DNA of 8,092 bases, taken from contig CAKTXU010000066.1 of NCBI GenBank assembly GCA_934630995.1, forward strand, positions 1 to 8,092, read 5' to 3'. The notes under the pieces are model-generated. The model made no database searches, was not told the origin of the DNA, and saw only the letters and a program-made list of their open reading frames with translations. Both the position numbers and the translations under genes were made by a program. The DNA comes from an uncultured Eubacteriales bacterium (GTDB taxonomy: Bacteria > Bacillota > Clostridia > Oscillospirales > Acutalibacteraceae). Shown here piece after piece: positions 1-5,241 of this stretch (its first letter is position 1; the number at the start of each line of letters is the position of its first letter).

Positions 1-212
1 CTGTAAAGCGTCCCTCCCACAGGAATTTGTTTCTCGTGACGTTCCGGCTGGACGACGGCGGGGAGCTGTCTCTCGATGTGGGCGCGGCTTGCTTTGAGCG
101 CATCCATGTGGGGGAGAGGGAGCTGCTGCTCACGGAGGACGGCTGTTTCTTGGATTTCGGCGGCCGCTTCGGGGAGGACTTGCCGGAGGACGGCGAAACG
201 AGCAGCCCCTGA
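1..212 (+). CDS. DUF2500-like protein, C-terminal part (cut by the window edge)
   Basis: The frame is open to the left edge, with the first full codon at position 3, and ends at TGA 210-212. The visible 69 residues read as a beta-rich segment: 'FLVTFRLDDGGELSLDV', then an aromatic residue, 'HVGERELLLTEDG' and 'FLDF'. This pattern (V-T-F-R, G-x-x-L-x-L-x-V, x-x-G-E-x-G/E-x-L-x-x-x-G-x-x-F-x-x-F) resembles the C-terminal beta-barrel of DUF2500 proteins, small membrane-anchored proteins of unknown function common in Firmicutes. The N-terminal membrane helix expected for that family would lie outside the window. The TTG at 27 falls inside the conserved strand and is unlikely to be the true start. 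A strong terminator follows 16 bp downstream, so this is the last gene of its transcript. The family call rests on pattern resemblance only. Confidence 0.6.
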   Translation, partial: VKRPSHRNLFLVTFRLDDGGELSLDVGAACFERIHVGERELLLTEDGCFLDFGGRFGEDLPEDGETSSP

Positions 213-227
213 CAGATTGCCGGATGG

Positions 228-263
228 AAGGCCGGAGGGACAAGAACGTCCCTCCGGCCTTTT
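228..263 (+). terminator. Rho-independent terminator after the DUF2500-like gene
   Basis: A perfect 14-bp GC-rich stem (228-241 paired with 248-261) encloses a 6-nt AAGAAC loop. It ends in a short T run (260-263) that is partly inside the stem. The A residues on the 5' side could make it work on the opposite strand too, but no reverse-strand gene needs it here. Confidence 0.85.
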
Positions 264-497
264 GCTGTTATGGAAATCCCCGGCTGAGCCCGCAGAGGCC
301 CCCCGTAAAAAGTTTCAGCTTCAAGCATAGAGCGAAGAGCATTCTTTAGTAACGATAAAAGAAAGGCCCGTTTACGGGCGGCAGGGCAAGTGATGCGGAA
401 GACGGACATTTCAGTGCGTCTTTAGATGCCCTTTTCGGGCTTATTCAAGCCGCCGGCTTAGCGGGAGGCATTTGACTTCCGGCCCGACTGCGCCGGG
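264..497. other. Structured non-coding stretch between terminator and promoter
   Basis: I see no convincing gene in these 234 bases. Several short hairpins lie in series: GCCCG-TTTA-CGGGC (366-379), AAGACG paired with CGTCTT around a 12-nt loop (399-422), GCCC-TTTTC-GGGC followed by TTATT (428-440), and an AAGCCG/CGGCTT dyad with a one-base centre (447-459). The hairpins all lie upstream of the promoter at 498, so they are not in the leader of the next gene unless transcription also starts further upstream. They could be a small RNA, terminator remnants or chance pairing in GC-rich DNA. Confidence 0.35.
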
Positions 498-526
498 TTG
501 ACAACGGGCCCGTTCTGTGCTATACT
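498..526 (+). promoter_or_regulatory. Near-consensus housekeeping promoter of the DegV-family gene
   Basis: A perfect -35 box TTGACA (498-503) is separated by 17 bp from a -10 box TATACT (521-526, 5 of 6 consensus positions). A TG dinucleotide at 518-519 makes it an extended -10. Transcription should begin near 533, leaving a leader of about 35 nt. This predicts strong sigma-A-type expression with no obvious operator. It also shows that a translation start at GTG 517, although in frame, cannot be real because it would lie upstream of the transcript start. Confidence 0.88.
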
Positions 527-555
527 ACATAATTAGTTTGACAATCAAAATAAAT

Positions 556-560
556 GGAGG
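556..560 (+). promoter_or_regulatory. Ribosome binding site that sets the DegV start at 568
   Basis: GGAGG sits 7 nt before the ATG at 568-570. It selects this ATG over the upstream in-frame GTG at 517, which overlaps the promoter -10 region. Confidence 0.9.
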
Positions 561-567
561 TGCCGTG

Positions 568-1404
568 ATGGCGCTGCGCATACTGACCGATTCCTCCTGC
601 GACCTGGAGCTGGGAGAGCAGGAGGCCCTGAGAATCACCATCCTGCCTATCCGCGTGTATTTCGGGGAGGAGGTGTATACCGAGGGGGAGAATCTGACCA
701 AGCCCGCGTTTTATTCGATGCTGGCCGCGGCCGACACCCTGCCCAAAACCGCCCAGATAACCCCGGCGGAATTCGAGGACGCCTTCCGCCCGCTGGTGGA
801 GGCGGGGGACGAGATCCTGCTGCTGCCCATCTCCCGGGAGCTGAGCGGAACCTATCAGTCCGCCCTGCTGGCCAAGGAGGCCTTCCCCGGCGCCTCCATC
901 CATGTGGTGGATACCCTGACCACCACCTTCGGCCTCTCTCTCCTCATCCGGCAGGCCGTCGCCCTGCGGGATCAGGGAATGACGGGAGAGGAGGCCGCCC
1001 GGGAGCTGACCGCCCTGGTGCCCCGTCTGCGGCTCTTCGCCGTGGTGGACGATCTGAAATATCTGAAAATGGGCGGACGCCTCTCATCCGCCGGGGCCGT
1101 GGTGGGCTCCCTGCTCAATATCAAGCCGCTGATTTCCATCGCGGGCGGAAAGGTGGTCAGCATCGCCAAGGCCCGGGGCCTCAAGGCCGCCTTCCGGCAG
1201 ATCGCCGATCTTGTAGCCGCCGAGGGGGTGGACGCCGCCTATCCCGCGGCCTACGGCCATTCCAATGACCCGGCGATTATGGAGGAGCTGCGGGCGGTGA
1301 TCGATGAGGCGGGCTTCGGCCCGGTTTTTACCGTGGATATCGGCCCGGTGGTGGGCACCCACATCGGCCCCGGCTGCACCGGCTTTGCTTTTGTGAAAAA
1401 ATGA
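568..1404 (+). CDS. DegV-family (FakB-like) fatty-acid-binding protein
   Basis: This 278-residue protein has the usual length and the full motif series of the DegV family: the N-terminal 'ILTDSSCDL' (5-13), 'LPKTAQITP' (58-66), 'ISRELSGTYQSA' (88-99), 'VVDT' (113-116), 'YLKMGGR' (165-171), 'IKPLI' (185-189), 'GHSN' (230-233) and 'GTHIGPG' (263-269). In the family, FakB proteins present a bound fatty acid to the kinase FakA, which phosphorylates it for phospholipid synthesis. The carboxylate contacts known from FakB structures (Thr near 61, Ser near 93, His in the C-terminal loop) are present here as T61, S93 and H265. The protein should be cytosolic. No fakA is in the window, which is common because several fakB/degV paralogs are usually scattered in a genome. 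The gene is monocistronic, with its own promoter and terminator. The family call is secure; the fatty acid bound is not known. Confidence 0.95.
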   Translation: MALRILTDSSCDLELGEQEALRITILPIRVYFGEEVYTEGENLTKPAFYSMLAAADTLPKTAQITPAEFEDAFRPLVEAGDEILLLPISRELSGTYQSALLAKEAFPGASIHVVDTLTTTFGLSLLIRQAVALRDQGMTGEEAARELTALVPRLRLFAVVDDLKYLKMGGRLSSAGAVVGSLLNIKPLISIAGGKVVSIAKARGLKAAFRQIADLVAAEGVDAAYPAAYGHSNDPAIMEELRAVIDEAGFGPVFTVDIGPVVGTHIGPGCTGFAFVKK

Positions 1405-1412
1405 CATGTCGA

Positions 1413-1462
1413 AAAAACGCAGCGGCCGCCGTCCAATCGGTGAAAAGCCGTTGCGTTTTTCC
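1413..1462 (+). terminator. Rho-independent terminator after the DegV-family gene
   Basis: A 14-bp stem with one G-U pair (1413-1426 with 1447-1460) starts 8 nt after the stop codon. An A run begins it and a T run (1456-1460) ends it, so it could act in both directions. The 20-nt loop can form a small inner CCG/CGG hairpin. Confidence 0.85.
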
Positions 1463-1517
1463 TTGTTCCCCGCAATAATAAAGCGGATTTGAACCTGTAT
1501 GGATAGAGGGGATAGCC

Positions 1518-2015
1518 GTGTCCGCGCTTCTGCTGGTCGTGATTTATATCTGCTTCATCGGGCTGGGACTGCCCGATTCCCTGCTGGGGGCCGCCTGGCC
1601 GGTCATGCATGGGGAGCTGGGGGCACCCGTGTCCGCCGCCGGCGCGGTTTCCCTGATCATCTCCGGGGGGACCATCGTGTCCAGCCTGCTTAGCGTCCGG
1701 GTCATCCGCCGGTTCGGGGTGGGAAAGACCACGGCGGTCAGCGTTCTGATGACGGCGGCGGCCCTGCTTCTGTTTTCCCCGGCGCCTCATTTCCTGGTGC
1801 TGTGCCTGGCGGCGGTGCCTTTGGGCCTGGGCGCGGGCGCGGTGGACGCCGCGCTGAACAATTTTGTGGCTCTGCACTATCAGGCGCGGCATATGAGCTG
1901 GCTCCACTGCTTCTGGGGAATCGGCGCCACCGCCGGCCCGATGCTGCTTTCCCTGTTTCTGAACCAAATACTTTGTCCGGCTTCCCGGGCACCAAAACTT
2001 AATACGCGCTTGTAG
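1518..2015 (+). pseudogene. Truncated MFS transporter (N-terminal third only)
   Basis: The gene starts at GTG 1518 with a GAGGGGA ribosome binding site 6 nt upstream. The first 148 residues or so are clearly major facilitator superfamily: 'GLGLPDSLLGAAWP' (15-28) in the first helix, a basic loop after helix 2 ('RVIRRFG', 61-67), and 'GLGAGAVDAALNNFVA' (103-118) followed by 'SWLHCFWGIGATAGP' (127-141), the pattern of the FHS/FucP-like sugar permease branch. Such proteins have 12 membrane helices and about 390-420 residues; only about five helices are present. After residue 148 (near 1961) similarity to the family stops, and the frame runs through 17 unrelated residues to a TAG at 2013-2015 that lies inside the tRNA gene. 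The remaining two thirds are not in the window. A rearrangement or insertion at about 1960-1970 cut the gene, unless this is an assembly join. No function is expected from the product. Confidence 0.85.
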
Positions 2016-2082
2016 CTCAGCCGGATAGAGTGACTGGCTACGAACCAAAAGGTCGGGGGTTCGAATCCCTTCGGGCGCGCCA
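2006..2082 (+). tRNA. tRNA-Arg (anticodon ACG), with weakened anticodon stem
   Basis: A 77-nt cloverleaf with encoded CCA can be laid out: acceptor 2006-2012 with 2072-2078 (two G-U pairs), D stem GCTC/GAGT (2015-2018, 2028-2031), anticodon loop CTACGAA (2038-2044) with anticodon ACG at 2040-2042, 5-nt variable loop, T stem GGGGG/CCCTT (2055-2059, 2067-2071) with loop TTCGAAT, discriminator G2079 and CCA 2080-2082. The A in the wobble position would become inosine and read CGU, CGC and CGA. The anticodon stem is odd: ACTGG (2033-2037) faces CCAAA (2045-2049), so the outer two positions are C-A and A-A mismatches and only three pairs remain. This may be a decayed copy. There is no clear promoter directly upstream. 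Confidence 0.9.
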
Positions 2083-2095
2083 AAAATCTTGTAAT

Positions 2096-2145
2096 GATGC
2101 GGTTTATAGAGGTATCGACATACCTCTATAAACCGCATCTTTTTT
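2096..2145 (+). terminator. Perfect 20-bp hairpin terminator after the tRNA
   Basis: Bases 2096-2115 pair perfectly with 2120-2139 around a CGAC tetraloop, followed by six T (2140-2145). It lies 13 nt after the tRNA CCA end and fits a tRNA terminator. The stem is longer and less GC-rich than the two terminators upstream. Confidence 0.92.
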
Positions 2146-2464
2146 GTGTCCATTAGATCTATATTTGAATCTTTCCGCTGAAAAGCCTTGCTACTACGGT
2201 TTTTGGGTGCAAACAGTGCAGATATCGACTGTGCCGTTTTAAAACTAGCCAGTAAAATTGTGCTCGCAGTGCGGAAACCCCAGTGCCGCTTGATATTTTT
2301 AGGCCTGCATGATATATCTGCTGACCATAGCGCCGAAGCCCCTGAAACAATGGAGCCGACTCATATGGTCGGCAAAGGTACCCCTGCCGACCACCTCGTA
2401 AATACAAAATCGATAAGCGTGAAATATGTCTGCTTTAACAGTGCGGCGGTTAAGCACCGGTCTG
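2146..2464. other. Gene-free stretch between the tRNA terminator and the AraC remnant
   Basis: I see no recognisable gene in these 319 bases on either strand. The open frames present (for example 2188-2496 on + and parts of 2159-2407 and 2299-2586 on -) carry no family pattern that I know and lack good ribosome binding sites. One clear hairpin lies at 2367-2392. Given the decayed genes on both sides, this is probably degraded coding DNA of unknown origin. Confidence 0.5.
2367..2392. repeat. 8-bp inverted repeat of unknown role
   Basis: GGTCGGCA (2367-2374) and TGCCGACC (2385-2392) are perfect reverse complements separated by 10 bp that include the palindrome GGTACC. No T run follows on either strand, so it is not a terminator. 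It could be an operator or a leftover RNA structure. Confidence 0.5.
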
Positions 2465-3217
2465 TTAATCTTTCTCAGTCCGGCTGCTTTTCTTAGCCCA
2501 CGCGATGGGAGACAATCCGGTTTCCGCCTTGAATACACGGGAAAAATAGTATGCATCAGTAAAACCGACCATAAAGGAAACCTCACTCACCTTGGTGTCT
2601 TCTCTTCATAGATGAGCAGCCAGTTCGATGCGATTCTTTATGAGGAAATGCTGCGGTGTGCAGCCATATTCTTTTTTAAACAGGCGCCGCAGGTAATCAG
2701 GAGAAAAACACAATTCTTCAAATATGCTGTTAATTTGGAATTGAGGATTGGATATGTTCTCCAAAATACGTTGCGCCATAATTTGGGCTTCAGGGTTATT
2801 GCGAAATTTTTGATCTTGTGAAATGGAGTAGATATATTGTTCAATGCAGGTGAAGAGGGTTTGTGAGAGTTCCTCCCAACAGGGCTGCTTTTGTACACGG
2901 ATGCGATAGGTAAACTCAAGCAGCTGACGCAGATCGTTGAAAGAATTATCCTGAAAGCAATCGATCCGCGAATGGCTGATCAGTGAGGAAAACATATTCA
3001 GATGGATGTTTTGATAGGAATCCTCCGCGATGTCACTGTGCGGTGTATAGGGCGGTATACAGATAACCGTGCCGGGACGAAACGGGTACAGAATATTGTT
3101 CGCTTTGACAAACCCATTCCCCTCTGTATAGTAAATGATCTCCCAGGATGTGTGTTGGTGCTCCTTGAATTCTTTATTTCCGTTTAGCTTATTGATATAG
3201 ATAAGACTGTTGTTCAT
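2465..3217 (-). pseudogene. AraC-family regulator gene interrupted by an in-frame TGA
   Basis: The gene starts at ATG 3217-3215, with AGGATG (3230-3225) as ribosome binding site. It reads 203 residues to TGA (2608-2606), and the same frame continues for 46 more residues to TAA (2467-2465), giving the 250-residue length usual for the family. Residues 18-60 form the N-terminal cupin sensor ('HQHTSWEIIYYTEGNG' at 20-35, 'PPYTPH' at 55-60). The first helix-turn-helix is at about 147-190 ('FSPDYLRRLFKKEYGCTPQHF', split here as FSPDYLRR and LFKKEYGC). The TGA replaces codon 204, right after 'RIELAAHL'. Beyond it the second helix-turn-helix is plainly readable ('VSEVSFMVGF', 'YYFSRVFKAETGLSP'), but spacing to it is about one residue shorter than usual. 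Without that part DNA binding should be lost or weakened. It is divergent from the sugar operon, so it was probably that operon's activator. A sequencing error could also explain the stop. Confidence 0.85.
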
Positions 3218-3317
3218 CTCTTAACATCCTTTTAAATATTAAGATGCTGTTCTGCGATTCTTTAAAATGCGCATTTTGGATAACCAAGTATAAGATAGCA
3301 AATTAAGTGCGTTATAT

Positions 3318-3346
3318 CAATATGGTTTTGCAATTTAAACAATATG
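3318..3346. repeat. Heptamer direct repeat, two helical turns apart
   Basis: CAATATG occurs at 3318-3324 and again at 3340-3346, with a 22-bp step. AraC-family proteins often bind direct repeats about two turns apart. In AT-rich DNA a 7-mer pair can arise by chance, so this is only a candidate half-site pair. Confidence 0.25.
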
Positions 3347-3413
3347 TAAAAAACCAATTGCAGATAAAGGCGTCCTCTTTTTAAAGACTTGATAAAAGAG
3401 TGCGGAAAAATCC

Positions 3414-3442
3414 ATTATATAATCATTTATCTCCATTGTGAA
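3414..3442 (-). promoter_or_regulatory. Candidate promoter of the AraC-family gene
   Basis: Read on the reverse strand, TTCACA (3442-3437) is a 5-of-6 match to the -35 box and TATAAT (3419-3414) a perfect -10 box, with a 17-bp spacer. Transcription would start near 3407, giving a leader of about 190 nt before the AraC ATG. The -35 box overlaps the left arm of the inverted repeat at 3435-3443, so a protein bound there would block this promoter. Confidence 0.45.
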
Positions 3443-3483
3443 TACAAAAATTCAGATGTATTATTTATACATAAATTCACAAT
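3435..3483. promoter_or_regulatory. Candidate operator: 9-bp inverted repeat in the divergent region
   Basis: ATTGTGAAT (3435-3443) and ATTCACAAT (3475-3483) are perfect reverse complements, 40 bp from start to start. A second, shorter inverted repeat, ATGTAT (3456-3461) and ATACAT (3467-3472), lies between them. The left arm covers the presumed -35 box of the AraC gene. Position and symmetry fit a regulator site for the sugar operon; whether the AraC-type protein or another factor binds is unknown. Confidence 0.4.
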
Positions 3484-3592
3484 TTTGCTTCTATTTTTGG
3501 GCCTTTTGACGCTGGCAATGTTACCGGGTCGGTAAGCGGATTTTATGACGTCTATATTTATTATAGGTTTACGTTAAAATACGTTTACGCTC

Positions 3593-3994
3593 ATGAAAGA
3601 TCAGCAAATCGTTGACGAAGTGGACAGTTATTTCGGCCTGCGTGGAATCGAGGCGCGGGATGGAAAGCTGTATCTCAATGGGAAACCGCTTTTTCAGCGT
3701 CTCGTGCTGGATCAGGGCTTCTATCCCGACGGCATCTACACTGCGCCATCAGACGAAGCGATCCGCGCCGATATCGAGTTGGCACAGTCTTTGGGCTTCA
3801 ACGGCGCCCGACTGCATCGGAAAGTATTCGAAGAGCAATATCTGTACTGGGCGGACCGTCTGGGTTTCCTGACAGGGGGTGAATATGCCGACTGGGGTTT
3901 TGACTTAACGGCTGATGCCGCGCTGTCCTATTATCAGCCGGAGTGGATAGAGGCGATACCGCGTGATTACAATCATCTGTCTAGCTGCCGTTGA
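3593..3994 (+). pseudogene. Family 2 glycoside hydrolase, internal fragment
   Basis: The 133-codon frame matches the part of GH2 enzymes (beta-galactosidase/beta-glucuronidase type) where the second beta-sandwich meets the TIM barrel: 'VDSYFGLRGIE' (10-20), 'GKLYLNGKPLFQRLVLDQG' (24-42), 'DEAIRADIELAQSLGFNGARLHRK' split across 55-77, 'YWADRLGF' (85-92) and 'RDYNH' (124-128). Intact enzymes have roughly 600 or more residues, with about 280 before this point. They continue 'RDYNHPS...NES', where the E of NES is the acid/base. Here the match stops right after 'RDYNH', so both catalytic glutamates are missing. No ribosome binding site precedes ATG 3593. Upstream, another frame reads 'FYDV' at 3541-3552, as expected just before this region in GH2 enzymes, so the remnant may extend left through a frameshift. 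It points to past plant or host glycan use at this locus. Confidence 0.85.
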
Positions 3995-4038
3995 AATCGC
4001 TTAAGTATCGGCAGTGTTGCGGACACAATTTTATAAAA

Positions 4039-4044
4039 GAAGGG
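4039..4044 (+). promoter_or_regulatory. Ribosome binding site that sets the isomerase start at 4054
   Basis: GAAGGG ends 9 nt before ATG 4054. The frame is open back to a TTG at 3991, but that region has no family similarity and overlaps the end of the GH2 fragment, so ATG 4054 is preferred. Confidence 0.8.
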
Positions 4045-4053
4045 TTGTTATTG

Positions 4054-5241
4054 ATGAGTAAGACGGAGCTGCAAAAAATTTTGGACAATCACAACGGGTT
4101 GCTTCGGCTGAAGCCGATATTTGTGCCCAGACGGTTTGGTACGGCGGGAAAAAGACTGCGTCTGCATCCGGATGATTATTTTGCGCTTGGCACCAAACGC
4201 GGTTCCATTAAAGAGCGGTGGTTTTCATCTATTATCCCGGCCATGAACGGGCCTCTGGCCGCGCCGGATGAGGGCTTAAGCTATGTTTGCACGGAGCAGG
4301 GGCGGATATTGCTGAAGGATTTTGTGGAAACGCTGGGCGCGTCGCTCTTGGGCGAGGTTATGATGGAACGTTACGGCACCTGGCCGATGTATTCCAAGTT
4401 CTTTGACTACGAGGATGCACTGTTTCACCATCTCCACCTGGGGTTTGAGGATGCCGCCCGCGTGGGGCGCCTTGGAAAACCGGAAGCTTATTATTACCCG
4501 CCACAACTCAACAATTATGCCGGCTCTTCTCCCTATACCTATTTCGGGTTTTCGCCAGAGGTGACCAAGGAGGAGGTCAAAGAACGTTTAGCAGATTTTG
4601 AAAACAAGGATACGCGTATTACAGAACTTTCCAGAGCCTATCGTATCGAACTTGGCACCGGCTGGTATACGCCGCCTGGCGTTGTACATGCTCCCGGTTC
4701 TTACCTGACGTATGAACCGCAGTGGAATTCCGATGTTAATTCAGTTTATGAGAATGTGGTACATAACGAGATATATCCTTATGAAATGCTTGTAGAGAAC
4801 TGCCCGGCGGATAGACAGCAGGATTTGGATTATGTGATCAGCCTCATGGATTGGGATAAAAATGTGGATCCCGACTACAGAAAGCACTATTTCCGCGCGC
4901 CGGTCGTATGTACACAGGATGAATCCCATATCGAAAAATGGGTGGTTTACGGCAATCCGTATATCGCCGCCAAGGAACTGACCGTTTATCCTGGCTGCGA
5001 AGCGGTCATAAAGGATGAGACCCCTTACGGATGCATACTGACGCAGGGACACGGTGAAATCAATGGACAGGCGGCCGAAACAGCCTGCATACTGCGCTTG
5101 GGACAGGAGAGTGCGGATGAGTTCTTTGTTTCGTACGAGGCAGCCTCCAAAGGTGTAACAGTGAAGAATTTTAGCCGGCAGGAGCCGCTTGTTATGCTGA
5201 AACATTTTCCAAATCATCCGGGAGTGGCTGAACATGGCTGA
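4054..5241 (+). CDS. Class I mannose-6-phosphate isomerase-like cupin sugar isomerase
   Basis: The 395-residue product is a bicupin of the type I phosphomannose isomerase superfamily, metal-dependent enzymes that interconvert aldoses (or their phosphates) and ketoses. Likely metal ligands are visible in the family's order: H126 and H128 in 'FHHLHLGFE', E144 in 'KPEAYYYPPQLN', and H212 in 'GWYTPPGVVHAPGS' (203-215). A second, shorter cupin spans about 297-380 ('ELTVYPGCEAVIKDETPYGCILTQG', split at 308-332). It is close to standard PMI length, but the stretches outside these motifs are unlike canonical ManA. It is the first intact gene of the operon and overlaps the UlaE-type epimerase by 8 bp, ahead of an L-xylulokinase-type kinase. 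That context argues for isomerisation of a free rare sugar (for example an L-pentose such as lyxose to xylulose) rather than mannose-6-P. The family is well supported; the substrate is inference. Confidence 0.8.
   Translation: MSKTELQKILDNHNGLLRLKPIFVPRRFGTAGKRLRLHPDDYFALGTKRGSIKERWFSSIIPAMNGPLAAPDEGLSYVCTEQGRILLKDFVETLGASLLGEVMMERYGTWPMYSKFFDYEDALFHHLHLGFEDAARVGRLGKPEAYYYPPQLNNYAGSSPYTYFGFSPEVTKEEVKERLADFENKDTRITELSRAYRIELGTGWYTPPGVVHAPGSYLTYEPQWNSDVNSVYENVVHNEIYPYEMLVENCPADRQQDLDYVISLMDWDKNVDPDYRKHYFRAPVVCTQDESHIEKWVVYGNPYIAAKELTVYPGCEAVIKDETPYGCILTQGHGEINGQAAETACILRLGQESADEFFVSYEAASKGVTVKNFSRQEPLVMLKHFPNHPGVAEHG

Larger units (their letters stand above)
3218..3592. other. AT-rich divergent regulatory region
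   Basis: These 375 bases separate the reverse-strand AraC gene from the + strand sugar genes and are much more AT-rich than both sides. They hold a likely promoter for the AraC gene, a 9-bp inverted repeat (3435-3483) and a heptamer direct repeat (3318-3346). ATTATATAAT (3414-3423) carries a TATAAT box in each direction, but the + strand one has no good -35 at normal spacing (TTGATA at 3389-3394 is 23 bp away). A weak + strand promoter that needs an activator would be typical of AraC-controlled operons. The right end (from about 3541) may contain decayed glycoside hydrolase coding sequence. Confidence 0.5.

Noticed and set aside
76..330. 84-residue + strand frame overlapping the DUF2500-like gene and its terminator
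   Set aside because: It runs straight through a strong terminator, has no family pattern and lies in another frame of a better-supported gene.
517..567. N-terminal extension of the DegV protein from GTG 517
   Set aside because: It overlaps the promoter -10 region and would start upstream of the predicted transcript. The ATG at 568 has a proper ribosome binding site.
1880..2083. Reverse-strand frame 'MARPKGFEPPTFWFVA...'
   Set aside because: This is another antisense translation of the tRNA, often misannotated as a protein.
1251..2153. 300-residue reverse-strand open frame
   Set aside because: It is antisense to degV, the MFS remnant and the tRNA. Its start contains the phrase typical of translated antisense tRNA-Arg ('GIRTPDLLVRSQ'), a known annotation artefact, and the rest is low-complexity from GC-rich DNA.
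2221..2464. Faint likeness on the reverse strand to a flavin oxidoreductase ('RRYGQQIYHAG')
   Set aside because: The core barrel-strand pattern is not complete in any frame and the match is too short to support a call.
2188..2496. 102-residue + strand frame in the gene-free stretch
   Set aside because: There is no ribosome binding site and no recognisable domain, and it overlaps the antisense end of the AraC gene.
2606..2608. TGA in the AraC gene as a recoded codon (selenocysteine or a UGA-tryptophan code)
   Set aside because: Other genes here end normally at TGA, the family has no selenocysteine or tryptophan there, and no SECIS-like structure was evident next to it.
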